A stretch of DNA of 64,000 bases from Atlantibacter sp. RC6 (GCF_014193285.1 NZ_JACHZE010000001.1:868001-932000); one strand, 5' to 3'; shown: positions 29,865-42,410, numbered from the stretch's first letter. Program-made: numbers and translations. Notes: generated by a model not told the origin, from the letters alone.

Positions 29865-31706
29865 TCAACGCAACACCATCAGCAGGCCGAGAACCACGAC
29901 CGCGCCGATGCTCATTGACGCCACGTACCAGCGCAGGTAGCCGTTTTCGCTAAACAGCAGGCCTTTACCTGCGAAGCGCGACAGCACCGCCGGGGTGTTC
30001 ATCAGGGCGTTCAGCGGATCGCGCTTAATCAGCCAGGCGATACCGAGGAACGGTTTTACGAAGATCATGTCGTACAGCCAGTCAAAGCCCCAGGCGTTAT
30101 ACCACCAGGTGCCCAGCAGACGGCCCGGCGCGCTGTTGGCGATGGATGTCACCAGCGTGCGTTTGCCCAGCCACAGCCACGCGGCGATCACGATGCCCGC
30201 GATAGCGACCACGCCGGAAGCGATTTCCAGGGTCAGCATACGGCCATGCTCAAGCTCGGTGGTATCCGGCAGTACGCCCTGCAACGGCGGCACAATCAGC
30301 GCGCCGATGAAGGTCGACAGAACCAGCAGTACGATCAGCGGCAGGTGATGGGTAATCCCCTTCCCTGCGTGAGCGTGAATTTGCTCTTTGCCGTGGAACA
30401 CGATGAAAATCATACGGAAGGTATACAGCGAGGTCATAAACGCCCCCGCCAGACCGGCGATCATCAGATTGATATGACCGTTAGCCATGGCACCCGCCAG
30501 AATTTCGTCCTTACTGAAGAAGCCTGCGGTAATCATCGGCAACGCCGCCAGCGCCGCGCCGCCTACCAGGAAGCAGACGTAGACCAGCGGAATCGACTTA
30601 CGCAGACCGCCCATTTTGAAGATGTTCTGTTCGTGGTGGCAGGCCAGGATCACCGAACCGGACGACAGGAACAGCAGCGCTTTAAAGAACGCGTGGGTCA
30701 TCAGGTGGAAAATCGCCGCATCCCACGCCTGCACGCCCAGCGCCAGGAACATGTAGCCAATCTGGCTCATGGTGGAGTAAGCAAGTACGCGTTTGATGTC
30801 GGTCTGCACCAGCGCCGCAAAACCTGCCAGCACCAGGGTGACCGCACCCACGATACCCACCAGATGCAGCACTTCCGGCGTCAGCAGGAACAGGCCATGA
30901 GTACGGGCGATCAGGTAGACGCCCGCGGTAACCATGGTTGCGGCGTGGATCAGCGCGGAGACCGGCGTCGGGCCAGCCATCGCGTCCGCAAGCCAGGTCT
31001 GCAACGGCAGCTGCGCCGATTTACCCACCGCGCCGCCCAGCAGCATCAACGTCGCCCACTGGATCATGGTGTTGCCGTCAGCGAAGTGCTGCGGAGCCAG
31101 CTCTACCATCTCGCGGAAGTTCAGGGTGCCCAGTTCGTTGTAAAGAATGAACAGCGCGAACGCGAGGAACACGTCACCGACACGGGTTACCACGAAGGCT
31201 TTCATCGCCGCCGCACCGTTTTTCGGATCGGTGTAGTAGAAGCCGATCAGCAGGTAAGAGCACAGGCCCACGCCTTCCCAGCCGAGATACATCAACAGCA
31301 GGTTGTCGGCCAGCACCAGAACCACCATGCTGGCGATAAACAGGTTGGTGTACGCGAAGAAGCGCGAATAACCCTCTTCACCACGCATGTACCAGGAAGC
31401 GAACATATGGATCAGGAAACCGACGCCGGTCACCACCGACAGCATGGTGAGCGACAGCCCGTCCAGCACCAGGTTGAAGCCGATGTTGAAATCACCGACC
31501 GCCATCCAGGTCCAGAGCGGCTGAACGAACGGCTCGCGGCCGCTGTTCAGGAAATCGATACCCACATACGCCGTGACCAGCGCGGCCAGGCCCACAGAGC
31601 CCATACCGATGGTCGCAGATAAATTCTCAGACCAGCGTCCGCGCGAGAACGCCAGCAATACATAGCCAATCAATGGCAGAAAAATGGTTAACCAAAGGAG
31701 GTTCAT
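29865..31706 (-). CDS. nuoL: NADH:quinone oxidoreductase subunit L
   Basis: NuoL is the distal antiporter-like pump of complex I; its C-terminal lateral helix braces NuoM and NuoN. It has 613 residues, equal to E. coli. The core includes [39 protein letters not shown] and [11 protein letters not shown]. The ATG overlaps the nuoK stop by four bases. The gap to nuoM (76 bp) is among the longer intercistronic spaces of the operon. Confidence 0.97.
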   Translation of the reverse strand: MNLLWLTIFLPLIGYVLLAFSRGRWSENLSATIGMGSVGLAALVTAYVGIDFLNSGREPFVQPLWTWMAVGDFNIGFNLVLDGLSLTMLSVVTGVGFLIHMFASWYMRGEEGYSRFFAYTNLFIASMVVLVLADNLLLMYLGWEGVGLCSYLLIGFYYTDPKNGAAAMKAFVVTRVGDVFLAFALFILYNELGTLNFREMVELAPQHFADGNTMIQWATLMLLGGAVGKSAQLPLQTWLADAMAGPTPVSALIHAATMVTAGVYLIARTHGLFLLTPEVLHLVGIVGAVTLVLAGFAALVQTDIKRVLAYSTMSQIGYMFLALGVQAWDAAIFHLMTHAFFKALLFLSSGSVILACHHEQNIFKMGGLRKSIPLVYVCFLVGGAALAALPMITAGFFSKDEILAGAMANGHINLMIAGLAGAFMTSLYTFRMIFIVFHGKEQIHAHAGKGITHHLPLIVLLVLSTFIGALIVPPLQGVLPDTTELEHGRMLTLEIASGVVAIAGIVIAAWLWLGKRTLVTSIANSAPGRLLGTWWYNAWGFDWLYDMIFVKPFLGIAWLIKRDPLNALMNTPAVLSRFAGKGLLFSENGYLRWYVASMSIGAVVVLGLLMVLR

Positions 31707-32005
31707 CCACGCATCTCACTTACTGAATCGATATTCAGATTCTGGCGGCGACGATGGAGCTGTAGTAACAGCGCCAGGCCAATACTGGCTTCTGCGGCAG
31801 CCAGGCTGATAGCCAGGATGTACATCACCTGCCCGTCCGTCTGCCCCCAGTAGCTCCCCGCGACGACAAACGCCAGCGCGGCAGCATTAATCATGATTTC
31901 CAGTCCAATCAGCATAAACAGCAGATTGCGACGGATCACCAGGCCCGTCAGCCCAAGCACAAACAATATGGCCGCGAGGATCAGCCCGTGTTGTAAGGGG
32001 ATCAT
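31703..32005 (-). CDS. nuoK: NADH:quinone oxidoreductase subunit K
   Basis: NuoK is a 100-residue, three-helix membrane-arm subunit. The conserved glutamates of the proton path lie in [15 protein letters not shown] and [12 protein letters not shown]. It overlaps nuoJ at its start and nuoL at its stop, four bases each. Confidence 0.97.
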   Translation of the reverse strand: MIPLQHGLILAAILFVLGLTGLVIRRNLLFMLIGLEIMINAAALAFVVAGSYWGQTDGQVMYILAISLAAAEASIGLALLLQLHRRRQNLNIDSVSEMRG

Positions 32006-32556
32006 GCGTGCTCCTCCGATTTTCTTTTCGCACGGTCATCTGCGCGATTGCTCAGCACTTCGCCAGGGCGATCTTCACGCCCAACGTGGAAGGCGACAAC
32101 CAGGCCCGCCAGCAGCAGCATAGAAGCCAGCTCCACCGCCAGAACGTAAGGACCAAACAGCGTAATCCCCACTTCTTTGGCAAACACCGGCGTACCGTCG
32201 ATACCCTGATCGTTGACGCTCATGATGGCGTAAACCAGTACCGCCAGCAGCACGGCGGACAACAGGCCCGGACCGATCCATACCTGCGGTTTCAGCCACT
32301 GGCGCTCCTGTTCGATCTCGGAGCCGCCAAGGTTGAGCATCATCACCACGAACACGAACAGCACCATGATGGCACCCGCGTAGACGATGATTTCCAGCGC
32401 ACCGGCAAAGTAAGCGCCCAGCGAAAAGAACACGCCCGAAATCGCCAGCAGCGAAATGATCAGATACAGCAGCGCGTGTACCGGATTGGTGTGCGTGATA
32501 ACCCGTAAGGTGGCGAGTATTGCCACAAGGGCACATATGTAAAACGCGAATTCCAT
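32002..32556 (-). CDS. nuoJ: NADH:quinone oxidoreductase subunit J
   Basis: NuoJ is a five-helix membrane-arm subunit of 184 residues, equal to E. coli. The conserved helix [20 protein letters not shown], with its pi-bulge, is present. A GTG two codons upstream exists, but the GGAG seven bases before ATG 32556 favours [11 protein letters not shown]. The stop overlaps nuoK by four bases. Confidence 0.96.
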   Translation of the reverse strand: MEFAFYICALVAILATLRVITHTNPVHALLYLIISLLAISGVFFSLGAYFAGALEIIVYAGAIMVLFVFVVMMLNLGGSEIEQERQWLKPQVWIGPGLLSAVLLAVLVYAIMSVNDQGIDGTPVFAKEVGITLFGPYVLAVELASMLLLAGLVVAFHVGREDRPGEVLSNRADDRAKRKSEEHA

Positions 32557-32567
32557 TGCCACTCTCC

Positions 32568-33110
32568 TTACGGTAACAGGCTCTTGACGTCGATAGGCTT
32601 GGCTTCGTTCTCTGCTTCGCCTTTGTCTTTTCCGTCGATTGCCATACCTGCCATCCGGTAGAAGTTGTACTCCGGGTATTTGCCCGGACCGGAAATCAGC
32701 AGATCCTCTTTCTCGTACACCAGATCCTGACGTTTGAACTCGCCCATTTCAAAATCCGGCGTCAGCTGGATTGCTGTGGTCGGGCAGGCCTCTTCACACA
32801 TGCCGCAGAAAATGCAGCGTGAGAAGTTGATGCGGAAAAATTCCGGATACCAGCGGCCATCCACAGTCTCTGCTTTCTGCAGCGAGATACAGCCTACCGG
32901 GCAAGCTACCGCGCACAGGTTACAGGCAACGCAGCGCTCGGAACCGTCCGGGTCGCGCGTCAGCACGATGCGGCCACGGTAGCGCGGCGGCAGGTAAACC
33001 GGCTCTTCCGGATACATGCGGGTTTCGCGTTTGGCAAAGGCGTGCAAGCCAATCATCCAGATACTACGGACCTGGGTGCCGAAACCCACCACTATCTCTT
33101 TCAATGTCAT
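32568..33110 (-). CDS. nuoI: NADH:quinone oxidoreductase subunit I (two [4Fe-4S])
   Basis: NuoI carries clusters N6a and N6b, passing electrons towards N2. It has 180 residues, equal to E. coli. The two motifs are [14 protein letters not shown] and [14 protein letters not shown]. The start [11 protein letters not shown] was chosen over an in-frame codon at 33191 that would overlap the end of nuoH. Confidence 0.97.
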   Translation of the reverse strand: MTLKEIVVGFGTQVRSIWMIGLHAFAKRETRMYPEEPVYLPPRYRGRIVLTRDPDGSERCVACNLCAVACPVGCISLQKAETVDGRWYPEFFRINFSRCIFCGMCEEACPTTAIQLTPDFEMGEFKRQDLVYEKEDLLISGPGKYPEYNFYRMAGMAIDGKDKGEAENEAKPIDVKSLLP

Positions 33111-33124
33111 GGTTTTTTCACCCC

Positions 33125-34102
33125 TTATTGCGCCTGCCACAAAATGACAGCCGCCGTTGCCAACAAGTTGATAAGCGTCAACGGCAGGCACACTTTCCAG
33201 CCGAAGGACATTACCTGGTCATAACGCGGACGCGGTAATGAGGCGCGAATCAAAATAAACAGCATCATAAAGAACGCGGTTTTCAGCGCGAACCAGATGA
33301 AAGGAGGCAACCATGGGCCATGCCAGCCACCGAAGAACAGCGTTACCATCAGTGCCGACACGGTAACAATACCGATGTACTCGCCCACGAAGAACAGACC
33401 GAATTTCATACCGGAATATTCGATGTGGTAACCATCCGCCAGTTCCTGCTCGGCTTCCGGTTGGTCAAACGGGTGACGGTGACACACCGCCACGCCAGCA
33501 ATCGCAAAGGTCACAAAACCAAAGAACTGCGGGATGACGTTCCAGATGTCCGCCTGACTGTTGACGATGTCGGTCATGTTAAATGAACCGGCCTGCGCCA
33601 CCACGCCCATCAGGGAGAGGCCTAAAAACACTTCGTAGCTCAGGGTCTGCGCAGACGCACGCATCGCCCCCAGCAGGGAGTATTTGTTGTTGCTCGACCA
33701 GCCAGCGAACAGCACCGCGTATACCGCGAGGCCTGCCATCATCAGGAAGAACAGGATGCCGATGTTGAGATCGGCCACCACCCAGCTCGGGCTGACCGGT
33801 ACAATCGCAAAGGCCAGCAGCAGCGAGGTAAAGGCGATCATCGGCGCCAGAGTAAAGATGACGCGGTCAGTAAAGCGCGGGACCCAGTCTTCTTTAAAGA
33901 ACATCTTGATCATATCCGCCACCAGCTGGAGCGAACCGCCCCAGCCAACGCGGTTCGGTCCGTAGCGGTTCTGGAACAGGCCCAGAAGGCGGCGTTCGCC
34001 GAAGCTCATGAACGCCCCGCAGGTCACCACCACCAGCAGAATGACAACCGCTTTCAGAATGGTCAGCAGAATCTCAATAACATCCGGTGTTAACCAACTC
34101 AT
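33125..34102 (-). CDS. nuoH: NADH:quinone oxidoreductase subunit H
   Basis: NuoH forms the quinone-binding cavity at the junction of the two arms. It has 325 residues, equal to E. coli, with eight predicted helices. The conserved [16 protein letters not shown] loop and the acidic [13 protein letters not shown] segment are visible. The ATG overlaps the nuoG stop by four bases. Confidence 0.97.
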   Translation of the reverse strand: MSWLTPDVIEILLTILKAVVILLVVVTCGAFMSFGERRLLGLFQNRYGPNRVGWGGSLQLVADMIKMFFKEDWVPRFTDRVIFTLAPMIAFTSLLLAFAIVPVSPSWVVADLNIGILFFLMMAGLAVYAVLFAGWSSNNKYSLLGAMRASAQTLSYEVFLGLSLMGVVAQAGSFNMTDIVNSQADIWNVIPQFFGFVTFAIAGVAVCHRHPFDQPEAEQELADGYHIEYSGMKFGLFFVGEYIGIVTVSALMVTLFFGGWHGPWLPPFIWFALKTAFFMMLFILIRASLPRPRYDQVMSFGWKVCLPLTLINLLATAAVILWQAQ

Positions 34103-36825
34103 TGTTGAGCCTCCTGCAGATTCTCAAGACGCGCACCGGCCAGCACTGGCGCGATACCCGGCATGCCCATCGGTAAGCCGACCTGCCCTGCCGTCAGCCC
34201 TTCGGAGATCACCAACGGTAAAGTCACGGTTTGGCCGTCGTAATTGAAGGAGATGTTTGCCCCCGCGTTAACGCCAAGCTTCGCGGCATCCGCCGGGTTG
34301 AGCTTGATGTACGGCTGCGGCATACGGCTTTGGAATACCGGCGAACGCTGGGACATTTCATCGCTGCCAAACAGGTGGTAGTACGGCGCGATACGCCATT
34401 CACCGTCCTGCGCAGTGAAGCTTGCCGGTACGTCGCTGAAGTAATCCAGACCGCTTTCCGAGGCTTCGATCAGGCGCACGCCCGGATCACCGTGGCGCAG
34501 TTTCCCACCCACTTCGTCCTGGAATTTGTTCCAGGCCTGCGGGGAGTTCCAGCCCGGCGCCCAGGCGAACGGCACCTGAGAACGCGGCGCGTCCGGATGG
34601 TTGTTCCCTTCCATGGAGAAGGCGAACATGGTGTCTTTATCCTGCGGCTGGCGCGGCTCATGCACGCTGATGTTGGCGCGCATCGCGGTACGGCCGCTGT
34701 AGCGGTGCGGTTCACGGGCCAGTTTCTGACCGCGAATACGGAAAGAGGCGTCCGGCGCGGCGTTTTTAATGCCCGCGAGCTGCGGCAGTTGCTCAACCAC
34801 CGCGTCGATGACATGGTCAAGCTGCGTCCAGTCCACTTCACGGCTTTTCACGGTGCTGTGCAGAGAGTGCAGCCAGCGCCAGCTTTCCAGCATGGTGATG
34901 CTGCTGTCGTAGTAAGACGGCTCATACACCTGGAAGAAACGCTGTGCGCGGCCTTCGTTGTTGATAACCGTACCGTCGCTCTCGGCGAAGCTCGCGGTGG
35001 ATAGCACCAGATGGGCTTTGTCCATGATCGCAGTGCGCTGATGATCGATAACCATCACCAGCGGCGCTTTGCTGAGCGCTGCGTCAACGCGCGCTGCGGA
35101 AGCGTGGCGGTGCAGATCGTTTTCCAGCACCACAACTGCATCGGCGGCACCGGTTTCCAGTTCGGTCAGCGCGTCGTCAAGCGAACCGCCGCCGATCATG
35201 CCGAGGCCAACGCTGTTCACCGCACGGGCGATCATGGTGATGCCGACATCCGCGCCACGGCCTTTCAGGGCTTTCGCCACGTTAGCCGCTGCGTGGATCA
35301 CGTCAGCGCTGCCGGCGTTAGTACCGGAGATGATCAACGGTTTTTTGGCGCCCGCCAGCGCCTGTACGATCACGTCGATCTTGTTTTGCAGATCGCGATC
35401 GATGCCGTCAACCGCCGGGGCGCTGTTATCCAGGCCATGGGCGATGGCGAAACCTAAACGCGCCTGATCTTCAACCGGCGCGCGGTAGGTCCATGCGGCG
35501 ATGTCGTCCAGACGGGTGTTATCGACGTTCGTGACGAACAGCGGGTGTTTAGCGCGCTGGCCGATGTTGAGGATCGCGGCAATCTGCCAGTCGGCCACTT
35601 TCTGAGCCGCCGCCATTTCGCGCGCTTTGCCTTTCACCGCCTGACGCACCGCCAGGGCAGCGCGTGCGCCGGTCTGGGTCAGGTCTTCGCCAAGGATCAA
35701 CACCGCGTCGTAAGATTCGATTTCACGCAGCGCCGGAGTATGAATACCGCTGTTGCGCAGCACGTCCAGCATCAGTTGCAGGCGCTGTTGTTCGCCCGCC
35801 GCAATGCCGGTATAGAAGTTTTCCGCACCCACCAGTTCGCGCAGCGCGAAGTTGCTCTCCACGCTGGCGCGCGGGGAACCGATGCCGATCACTTTCTTCG
35901 ACTGGCGCAGAATATCCGCCGCTCCTTGCATCGCCTGCTCGGCGTTGAGGGTGATCCAGTCATCGCCACGGCGCTGAACCGGCTGACGCGGACGGTCTTT
36001 CAGGTTGACGTAGCCATAGCCGAAACGACCGCGGTCACACAGGAAGTAGTGGTTCACGGTGCCGTTGTAGCGGTTTTCGATACGGCGCAGTTCGCCATAG
36101 CGTTCGCCCGGGCTGGTGTTGCAACCCAGCGAGCACTGCTGGCAGATGCTCGGCGCGAACTGCATATCCCATTTACGGTTATAGCGTTCGGAGTGGGTTT
36201 TATCGGTGAATACGCCGGTCGGGCAGATTTCCACCAGGTTACCGGAGAACTCGCTTTCCAGCGTGCCGTCTTCCGGACGACCAAAGTAGACGTTGTCGTG
36301 CGCCCCATAGACGCCCAGATCTTCGCCGTCGGCATAGTCTTTGTAGTAACGCACGCAGCGGTAGCAGGCGATACAGCGGTTCATCTCGTGGGAGATAAAC
36401 GGACCGAGATCCTGATTGCGGTGAGTACGTTTGGTAAAACGATAGCGGCGGAAGCTATGACCGGTCATCACCGTCATATCCTGAAGGTGGCAGTTACCGC
36501 CCTCTTCACAGACCGGACAGTCGTGCGGGTGGTTAGTCATCAACCACTCCACAACGCTTTCGCGGAACTGCTTCGCTTCTTCGTCATCGATAGAAATAAA
36601 AGTGCCATCGGTTGCCGGTGTCATACAGGACATCACCAGGCGACCGCGGGTATCTTCCGCGTTCTGATATTGCTTCACCGCACACTGGCGGCAAGCTCCA
36701 ACGCTCCCCAGCGCTGGATGCCAGCAAAAATAAGGAATATCAAGACCCATAGAGAGACAAGCTTCTAACAGGTTGTCCGCTCCATTGACCTCGTATTCTT
36801 TGCCGTCTACATGAATCGTAGCCAT
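34099..36825 (-). CDS. nuoG: NADH:quinone oxidoreductase subunit G
   Basis: NuoG is the large Fe-S subunit of the peripheral arm, with a molybdopterin-oxidoreductase-like C-terminal part lacking a cofactor. It has 908 residues from [13 protein letters not shown] (E. coli: 908). Cluster motifs in order: [15 protein letters not shown] (N1b), [14 protein letters not shown] (N5), CIACYRC with the later CPTG (N4), and CQQCSLGC (N7, the extra cluster of E. coli-type enzymes). A second ATG nine bases upstream (36834) is possible. It lies 96 bp after nuoF. Confidence 0.96.
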   Translation of the reverse strand: MATIHVDGKEYEVNGADNLLEACLSMGLDIPYFCWHPALGSVGACRQCAVKQYQNAEDTRGRLVMSCMTPATDGTFISIDDEEAKQFRESVVEWLMTNHPHDCPVCEEGGNCHLQDMTVMTGHSFRRYRFTKRTHRNQDLGPFISHEMNRCIACYRCVRYYKDYADGEDLGVYGAHDNVYFGRPEDGTLESEFSGNLVEICPTGVFTDKTHSERYNRKWDMQFAPSICQQCSLGCNTSPGERYGELRRIENRYNGTVNHYFLCDRGRFGYGYVNLKDRPRQPVQRRGDDWITLNAEQAMQGAADILRQSKKVIGIGSPRASVESNFALRELVGAENFYTGIAAGEQQRLQLMLDVLRNSGIHTPALREIESYDAVLILGEDLTQTGARAALAVRQAVKGKAREMAAAQKVADWQIAAILNIGQRAKHPLFVTNVDNTRLDDIAAWTYRAPVEDQARLGFAIAHGLDNSAPAVDGIDRDLQNKIDVIVQALAGAKKPLIISGTNAGSADVIHAAANVAKALKGRGADVGITMIARAVNSVGLGMIGGGSLDDALTELETGAADAVVVLENDLHRHASAARVDAALSKAPLVMVIDHQRTAIMDKAHLVLSTASFAESDGTVINNEGRAQRFFQVYEPSYYDSSITMLESWRWLHSLHSTVKSREVDWTQLDHVIDAVVEQLPQLAGIKNAAPDASFRIRGQKLAREPHRYSGRTAMRANISVHEPRQPQDKDTMFAFSMEGNNHPDAPRSQVPFAWAPGWNSPQAWNKFQDEVGGKLRHGDPGVRLIEASESGLDYFSDVPASFTAQDGEWRIAPYYHLFGSDEMSQRSPVFQSRMPQPYIKLNPADAAKLGVNAGANISFNYDGQTVTLPLVISEGLTAGQVGLPMGMPGIAPVLAGARLENLQEAQQ

Positions 36826-36846
36826 AGTCAGCATGCTTCCAGTTAT

Positions 36847-36915
36847 CTCAGTTCAAGACTGAGCGTTAATCAAATTTTATATATCGCCACTTTCGCGTCT
36901 TTTGCTCGTAAGACG
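36847..36915. other. Two hairpins in the nuoF-nuoG gap
   Basis: CTCAGT / ACTGAG (36847-36852 with 36858-36863, loop TCAAG) and CGTCTT / AAGACG (36896-36901 with 36910-36915) are two perfect 6-bp inverted repeats in the 96-bp space between nuoF and nuoG. Neither has a T run. RNA processing or stability roles are possible. Confidence 0.4.
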
Positions 36916-36921
36916 GCAGGA

Positions 36922-38259
36922 TCACCAGCGTGCTTTTAGCAGGTTCGGCTGAATCCCATTAATCAGATGGGTATTGCTGAACGGCTGTTTGATCCCGGCT
37001 TCGAATTCGTCGCGGAAATATTTAATCGCACTCTGAAGCGGCTCGACTGCACCCGGCGCATGGGCGCAGAAGGTTTTGCCTGGGCCCAGGAAGCGGCACA
37101 GTTGTTCAAGGGTTTCGATATCCCCTGGCTGCCCTTCCCCACGCTCCAGCGCGCGCAGAATTTTCACGCTCCACGGCAAACCGTCGCGGCATGGCGTACA
37201 CCATCCGCAGGATTCCCGTGCGAAGAACTCTTCAAGGTTGCGTACCAGCGACACCATGCCGATTTCATGGTCTACGGCCATCGCCAGCGCGGTGCCGAGA
37301 CGGCTGCCCGCTTTACCAATGCTTTCGAATTCCATCGGCAGGTCAAGATGCGCTTCAGTCAGGAAGTCAGTACCCGCACCGCCTGGCTGCCAGGCTTTAA
37401 ACTTCAGGCCATCGCGCATGCCGCCCGCATAGTCTTCAAGGATTTCGCGCGCGGTGGTGCCGAACGGCAGTTCCCACAGACCCGGGTTTTTCACGCGGCC
37501 TGAGAAGCCCATCAGCTTGGTGCCGGCATCTTTGCTTTTCGAGATGTTCTGGTACCACTCCACGCCGTTGGCGAGGATCGCCGGCACGTTGCACAGGGTT
37601 TCGACGTTGTTTACGCAGGTCGGTTTACCCCATACACCGGAGCTTGCCGGGAACGGCGGCTTGGAGCGCGGGTTAGCGCGGCGGCCTTCCAGCGAGTTAA
37701 TCAGCGCGGTTTCTTCCCCGCAGATATAACGGCCCGCACCGGTGTGCACGAACAGCTCAAAATCAAAGCCGGAACCGAGAATATTTTTACCCAACAGACC
37801 CGCTTCGGTGGCTTCGGCGATAGCGCGACGCAGACGATCCGCCGCTTCAATGTATTCACCGCGCAGGAAGATGTAGCCACGGTACGCTTTCAGCGCGAAC
37901 GCGGAGATCAGCATGCCTTCCACCAGCAGGTGCGGCAGCTGTTCCATCAGCAGGCGGTCTTTATAGGTGCCCGGCTCCATTTCATCGGCGTTACACAGCA
38001 GGTAACGGATGTTCATGGATTCGTCTTTCGGCATCAGGCTCCACTTCAAACCGGTGGAGAAGCCTGCGCCGCCGCGCCCTTTCAGGCCCGAATCTTTTAC
38101 CTGGTTGACGATTTCGTCCGGCGACAAACCGGTCAGGGCCTTACGCGCGCCCTCGTAACCGTTTTTGCTGCGGTATTCGTCAAGCCACACTGGCTGTTCA
38201 TCATCGCGCAGACGCCAGGTCAGCGGATGGGTTTCTGGAGTGCGAATGACGGTTTTCAT
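36922..38259 (-). CDS. nuoF: NADH:quinone oxidoreductase subunit F (NADH/FMN site)
   Basis: NuoF binds NADH and FMN and holds cluster N3, the electron entry of complex I. It has 445 residues, equal to E. coli. The glycine-rich FMN/NADH segment is [13 protein letters not shown]; the [19 protein letters not shown] block and the cluster motif [12 protein letters not shown] are conserved. The ATG overlaps the nuoE stop by four bases. Confidence 0.97.
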   Translation of the reverse strand: MKTVIRTPETHPLTWRLRDDEQPVWLDEYRSKNGYEGARKALTGLSPDEIVNQVKDSGLKGRGGAGFSTGLKWSLMPKDESMNIRYLLCNADEMEPGTYKDRLLMEQLPHLLVEGMLISAFALKAYRGYIFLRGEYIEAADRLRRAIAEATEAGLLGKNILGSGFDFELFVHTGAGRYICGEETALINSLEGRRANPRSKPPFPASSGVWGKPTCVNNVETLCNVPAILANGVEWYQNISKSKDAGTKLMGFSGRVKNPGLWELPFGTTAREILEDYAGGMRDGLKFKAWQPGGAGTDFLTEAHLDLPMEFESIGKAGSRLGTALAMAVDHEIGMVSLVRNLEEFFARESCGWCTPCRDGLPWSVKILRALERGEGQPGDIETLEQLCRFLGPGKTFCAHAPGAVEPLQSAIKYFRDEFEAGIKQPFSNTHLINGIQPNLLKARW

Positions 38260-38756
38260 TTGTACTGCTCCAGCAGGTCAGGGATTTTCTCCGGCGTCAG
38301 GTAAGCATGGGTATCTTCATCGATCATCATGCTCGGCCCTTTGTCGCAGTTGCCCAGGCAGCAGGTCGGCAGCAGGGTGAAACGGCCATCAAAGGTCGTC
38401 TGGCCTGGCTTGATCTGTAGATGCTTTTCAATCGCCGACTGAATGCCCTGGTAACCGGTGATATGGCAAACCACGCTGTCGCAATAGCGGATCACATGGC
38501 GGCCAACCGGCTGGCGGAAAATCTGGCTGTAGAACGTAGCCACGCCTTCGACGTCGCTCGCCGGGATGCCCAGAACATCGGCGATGGCGTAGATTGCGCC
38601 GTCCGGCACCCAGCCACGCTGTTTCTGTACGATTTTCAGCGCTTCAATGGACGCCGCACGCGGGTCTTCGTAGTGGTGCTTTTCGTGCTCAATTGCCTCA
38701 CGCTCTGCCGCACCCAGCTCAAAAGCCTCGGTCTGTGGTTGTTGATTCTCGTGCAT
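38256..38756 (-). CDS. nuoE: NADH:quinone oxidoreductase subunit E ([2Fe-2S])
   Basis: NuoE is a thioredoxin-like subunit holding cluster N1a. It has 166 residues, equal to E. coli. The four cysteine ligands lie in [13 protein letters not shown] (only the first is CxxxxC-type) and [13 protein letters not shown]. It overlaps nuoF by four bases and lies two bases after nuoCD. Confidence 0.97.
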   Translation of the reverse strand: MHENQQPQTEAFELGAAEREAIEHEKHHYEDPRAASIEALKIVQKQRGWVPDGAIYAIADVLGIPASDVEGVATFYSQIFRQPVGRHVIRYCDSVVCHITGYQGIQSAIEKHLQIKPGQTTFDGRFTLLPTCCLGNCDKGPSMMIDEDTHAYLTPEKIPDLLEQYK

Positions 38757-38758
38757 AA

Positions 38759-40570
38759 TTAGCGATCCACATCAGACATAACAAAATCGATACTACCCAG
38801 ATAGACAATCAGGTCGGACACCAGGCTGCCGCGGATCGCAGACGGGATCTGCTGCAGGTGCGGGAAGCTCGGGGTACGAATACGCGTGCGGTAGCTCATG
38901 GTGCTGCCGTCGCTGGTCAGGTAGTAACTGTTAATACCCTTGGTTGCCTCAATCATCTGGAAGGATTCGTTGGCCGGCATCACCGGGCCCCAGGAAACCT
39001 GCAGGAAGTGAGTAATCAGGGTTTCGATATGTTGCAGCGTGCGCTCTTTCGGCGGCGGCGTGGTCAGCGGGTGATCCGCTTTGAACGGGCCTTCCGGCAT
39101 GTTCTTGTAGCACTGCTCAAGAATACGCAAGCTCTGGCGCAGCTCTTCAACTTTGAGCATCACGCGGGTGTAGCAGTCGCTGACGCCACCGCCTACCGGC
39201 ACTTCAAAGTCAAAGTTTTCATAACCGGAATACGGACGCGCTTTACGCACGTCGAAGTTAATGCCGGTCGCGCGCAGCGCCGCGCCCGTGGTGCCCCACT
39301 CCAGCGCTTCTTTCGCGCCGTAAGCGGCAACGCCCTGGGAACGGCCTTTCAGGATAGTGTTGCGCAGCGCCGCTTTCTCATAGGAATCGAGACGCTTCGG
39401 CATCCAGTCAAGGAATTCGCGCAGCAGACGTTCCCAGCCTTTCGGCAGATCGTGGGCGACGCCGCCGATGCGGAACCAGGCCGGGTGCATACGAAAGCCG
39501 GTGATGGCTTCAACTAAATCATAAATTTTCTGGCGGTCAGTAAAGGCAAAGAACACCGGCGTCATCGCGCCAACGTCCTGAATAAACGTCGAAATATAGA
39601 GCAAGTGGCTGTTGATGCGGAATAGTTCGGAGAGCATTACGCGGATCACGTTAACGCGATCCGGTACGGTAATCCCCGCGAGTTTTTCTACCGCCAGCAC
39701 GTAGGGCATTTCATTCACGCAACCGCCGAGATATTCAACGCGGTCGGTATACGGGATGTAGCTGTGCCAGGACTGGCGCTCGCCCATCTTCTCAGCGCCA
39801 CGGTGGTGGTAGCCGATGTCCGGTACGCAGTCGACAATCTCTTCGCCGTCCAGTTGCAGGATGATGCGGAAGGCACCGTGCGCGGACGGGTGGTTCGGCC
39901 CGAGGTTCAGGAACATGAAATCTTCATGCTCGGTCCCGCGTTTCATGCCCCACTCTTCCGGTTTGAAGGTCAACGCCTCCATTTCCAGATCCTGCTTCTG
40001 CTTCGTCAGTTCGAACGGGTCGAATTCGGTCGCGCGCGCAGGGTAGTCTTTACGCAGCGGGTGGCCTTCCCAGGTGTTCGGCATCATGATGCGCGTCAGG
40101 TGCGGGTGCCCGGTAAAGGTAATACCGAACATCTCCCAGGTCTCACGCTCATACCAGTTGGCGTTCGGGAACAGGTTGGTGAGCGTCGGCACGTTCAGAT
40201 CGTTTTCTAAAAATGCCACCTTCAGCATGATGTCACGGTTGCGATCAAAAGAAATCAGGTGGTAGAAAACGGAAAAATCCGCGGCCGGTAAACCGTCGCG
40301 GTGGGTGCGAAGACGCTCATCCATGCCATGCAAATCGAACAGCATGACGTAGGGCTTAGGGAGCCGCTTGAGGAAATCCACTACTTCCAGTAATTGTTCA
40401 CGCTTTACCCACACCACCGGTACGCCGGTGCGGGTCGCCTGAACAGTAAAGGCATCCGGCCCAAAACGGTTACGCAGTTCACCGATTACCGGATCATCGA
40501 GGTGATCGCGGGTTTGCCATGCTGGCAGTACGGCGTCTTGCGCGGTTAAATCGGTCATATTTTTCACCAT
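38759..40570 (-). CDS. nuoC: NADH:quinone oxidoreductase fused subunit CD
   Basis: This is a fusion of the NuoC (30 kDa type) and NuoD (49 kDa type) subunits, as in E. coli, which together line the quinone pocket. It has 603 residues. The C part (about 1-180) contains [17 protein letters not shown] and [10 protein letters not shown]. The D part (about 210-603) contains [24 protein letters not shown] and ends [19 protein letters not shown] matches the E. coli start apart from a short insertion after Gln; a second ATG four codons later is possible. Confidence 0.96.
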   Translation of the reverse strand: MVKNMTDLTAQDAVLPAWQTRDHLDDPVIGELRNRFGPDAFTVQATRTGVPVVWVKREQLLEVVDFLKRLPKPYVMLFDLHGMDERLRTHRDGLPAADFSVFYHLISFDRNRDIMLKVAFLENDLNVPTLTNLFPNANWYERETWEMFGITFTGHPHLTRIMMPNTWEGHPLRKDYPARATEFDPFELTKQKQDLEMEALTFKPEEWGMKRGTEHEDFMFLNLGPNHPSAHGAFRIILQLDGEEIVDCVPDIGYHHRGAEKMGERQSWHSYIPYTDRVEYLGGCVNEMPYVLAVEKLAGITVPDRVNVIRVMLSELFRINSHLLYISTFIQDVGAMTPVFFAFTDRQKIYDLVEAITGFRMHPAWFRIGGVAHDLPKGWERLLREFLDWMPKRLDSYEKAALRNTILKGRSQGVAAYGAKEALEWGTTGAALRATGINFDVRKARPYSGYENFDFEVPVGGGVSDCYTRVMLKVEELRQSLRILEQCYKNMPEGPFKADHPLTTPPPKERTLQHIETLITHFLQVSWGPVMPANESFQMIEATKGINSYYLTSDGSTMSYRTRIRTPSFPHLQQIPSAIRGSLVSDLIVYLGSIDFVMSDVDR

Positions 40571-40659
40571 TGCAAATGGTTCTTTGGTGACTGTCGGATG
40601 TGGCTTCGCGCTATTGTTTATTGATATGCGAAGGCTGTTCCACGTCCAACAGGCGCAAA

Positions 40660-41334
40660 TTAAATCTCGTCTGGTGTACGCAAGTTGGTTACAGCAATGC
40701 GTTCGCCACGTTTACGGTCGCGTTCTGACTGCATGTTGGCGCGGTATACGCCCTGATCGCCAACCACCCAGGACAAAGGACGACGCTCTTTGCCGATAGA
40801 CTCTTGCAGCAGCATCAACGCCTGCATGTAAGCCTCCGGACGAGGCGGGCAGCCAGGAATGTACACATCCACCGGAATGAATTTATCCACGCCCTGCACC
40901 ACGGAGTAGATGTCGTACATACCGCCAGAGTTTGCGCAAGCGCCCATGGAGATAACCCATTTAGGCTCAAGCATCTGGTCATACAGACGTTGGATAACCG
41001 GCGCCATTTTGGTAAAGCAGGTGCCAGCCACCACCATCAGGTCAGCCTGACGCGGGGACGCACGCAATACTTCCGCGCCGAAACGCGCTACGTCATGGAC
41101 CGCGGTAAACGACGTCACCATTTCCACGTAGCAGCAGGAAAGGCCAAAGTTATAAGGCCAGATTGAGTTTTTACGACCCCAGTTCACCATGTCGTGTACG
41201 GCATTCTCGAGTTTGCCCATGTACACACTACGATGAACGTGCTGCTCCAGGGGATCGGTTACGATCTCCTGTTTTTGCAGGGGGTAACGGTCATTCTCAC
41301 CGTTCGGATCTATGCGGGTGAGCGTATAATCCAT
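40660..41334 (-). CDS. nuoB: NADH:quinone oxidoreductase subunit B (cluster N2)
   Basis: NuoB binds N2, the terminal [4Fe-4S] cluster that reduces quinone. It has 224 residues (E. coli: 220). The tandem cysteines LSCCYVEM, then [10 protein letters not shown] and [11 protein letters not shown] give the four ligands. It lies 15 bp after nuoA; the gap to nuoC (89 bp) is larger. Confidence 0.97.
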   Translation of the reverse strand: MDYTLTRIDPNGENDRYPLQKQEIVTDPLEQHVHRSVYMGKLENAVHDMVNWGRKNSIWPYNFGLSCCYVEMVTSFTAVHDVARFGAEVLRASPRQADLMVVAGTCFTKMAPVIQRLYDQMLEPKWVISMGACANSGGMYDIYSVVQGVDKFIPVDVYIPGCPPRPEAYMQALMLLQESIGKERRPLSWVVGDQGVYRANMQSERDRKRGERIAVTNLRTPDEI

Positions 41335-41349
41335 CTTAATGCCTCGCTG

Positions 41350-41796
41350 TTACTGCGGATGACGATTAGTGTGACTGCCAGGTTCAGGGTTAATTTGGCT
41401 ACGACGCGAGCGAGCGGGCGTCCAGTCCAGCGCACCGATGCGTGCCAGATAAACCAGACCAGCCAGTAACACTAAAATGAAAATTGCGGCCTCGACAAAG
41501 CCAACCCACCCGCTTTCACGGATAGACGTCGACCATGCGAAGAGATACAGGGCTTCCACGTCGAAGATGACGAAGAACATCGCCACCAGATAAAACTTAG
41601 CGGAAAGACGCAGACGAGCGGTGCCGACGGAGTCGATCCCTGATTCGAAAGGAGTATTTTTCTGACGACCGCGCGCGCGACCACCCAGAAAGAAAGCTCC
41701 CGCCAACATCAGGCAACACAGACCGATGGCGATGATGAGAAAGATAGCGAATGCCCAATGATGAGCGATGACTTCAGTGGATGTAGACATACTCAT
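41350..41796 (-). CDS. nuoA: NADH:quinone oxidoreductase subunit A
   Basis: NuoA is a three-helix membrane subunit next to the quinone chamber. It has 148 residues (E. coli: 147). The conserved loop [20 protein letters not shown] and the [15 protein letters not shown] helix are present. [16 protein letters not shown] was taken as the start; an ATG two codons later is also possible. It leads the nuo operon. Confidence 0.96.
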   Translation of the reverse strand: MSMSTSTEVIAHHWAFAIFLIIAIGLCCLMLAGAFFLGGRARGRQKNTPFESGIDSVGTARLRLSAKFYLVAMFFVIFDVEALYLFAWSTSIRESGWVGFVEAAIFILVLLAGLVYLARIGALDWTPARSRRSQINPEPGSHTNRHPQ

Positions 41797-42410
41797 TGCT
41801 TAACTCTAATGGTGACGATGTTAGTCTCTGCTCTTACTGGCAGATGAACGTCACATTGATTCATGGGGAGGAATAAAAAAACCGTACAACCACTACCAAA
41901 ACAGGGCTCAAGCAGCGAATTGATGGGCATTTTTACTCCTTTATATAACCTTTTGTCAACTTTAACAAAAGTATCCTCACATTAATTTACATCAGCAGCA
42001 CATCATTAACATTTAATGCCTTTAACCTGCTTTTCGATGGCAACAGATCAGAGTTTTCATGTTGTTGAATCGTGTCCGTTGTGCAAGCTGTGTAAAAACG
42101 CCCCTTTATTTTGGCAGGAATTCTCAACTATTCATCCCCCCTGGTAAGGGTATTTTCTTGATCTGAGACACGGTTCTGTTAATTGACAGGAAAAAAAAAC
42201 AACAAAAATGCTGATTTTTTAACATTAAGTGCCGTTCCAATCATTTTGAAAGGCTGTTTCGCTTCTGGCACGGCTTTCACTTCACCCTACCGGAATGAAA
42301 TACTGGAACATTTTGCCGCTTTACCGTCCCTGTTTTGTGCAAAAAACAAGCCCCCGATGCCATTATAAGCATCAGGGGCTTGTTTCTCACAATTATCCTT
42401 TGGGAGGAGG
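41797..42410. promoter_or_regulatory. 614-bp region upstream of nuoA and downstream of lrhA
   Basis: No gene is supported here; a 61-codon open frame at 42183-42368 has no ribosome-binding site and runs through the lrhA terminator. The region is AT-rich and must contain the nuo promoters. In E. coli the equivalent long leader region is controlled by ArcA, NarL, FNR, Fis and IHF. No clean FNR palindrome or promoter hexamer pair was identified by eye. Confidence 0.5.
42341..42385 (-). terminator. lrhA terminator
   Basis: A long stem pairs AAACAAGCCCC plus GATGC (42344-42360) with GCATC plus GGGGCTTGTTT (42369-42385), with one C/A mismatch. On the minus strand it is followed by a T run. It lies about 25 bases after the lrhA stop. 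Confidence 0.9.

Noticed and set aside
30246-31622. 458-codon open frame antisense to nuoL
   Set aside because: The composition (very rich in His, Gln, Arg) is typical of the reverse strand of a GC-rich membrane-protein gene; nuoL is certain.
35545-36768. 407-codon open frame antisense to nuoG
   Set aside because: It is a shadow of nuoG; no start signal and no recognisable domain.
42183-42368. 61-codon open frame upstream of nuoA
   Set aside because: It has no ribosome-binding site and ends inside the lrhA terminator hairpin.
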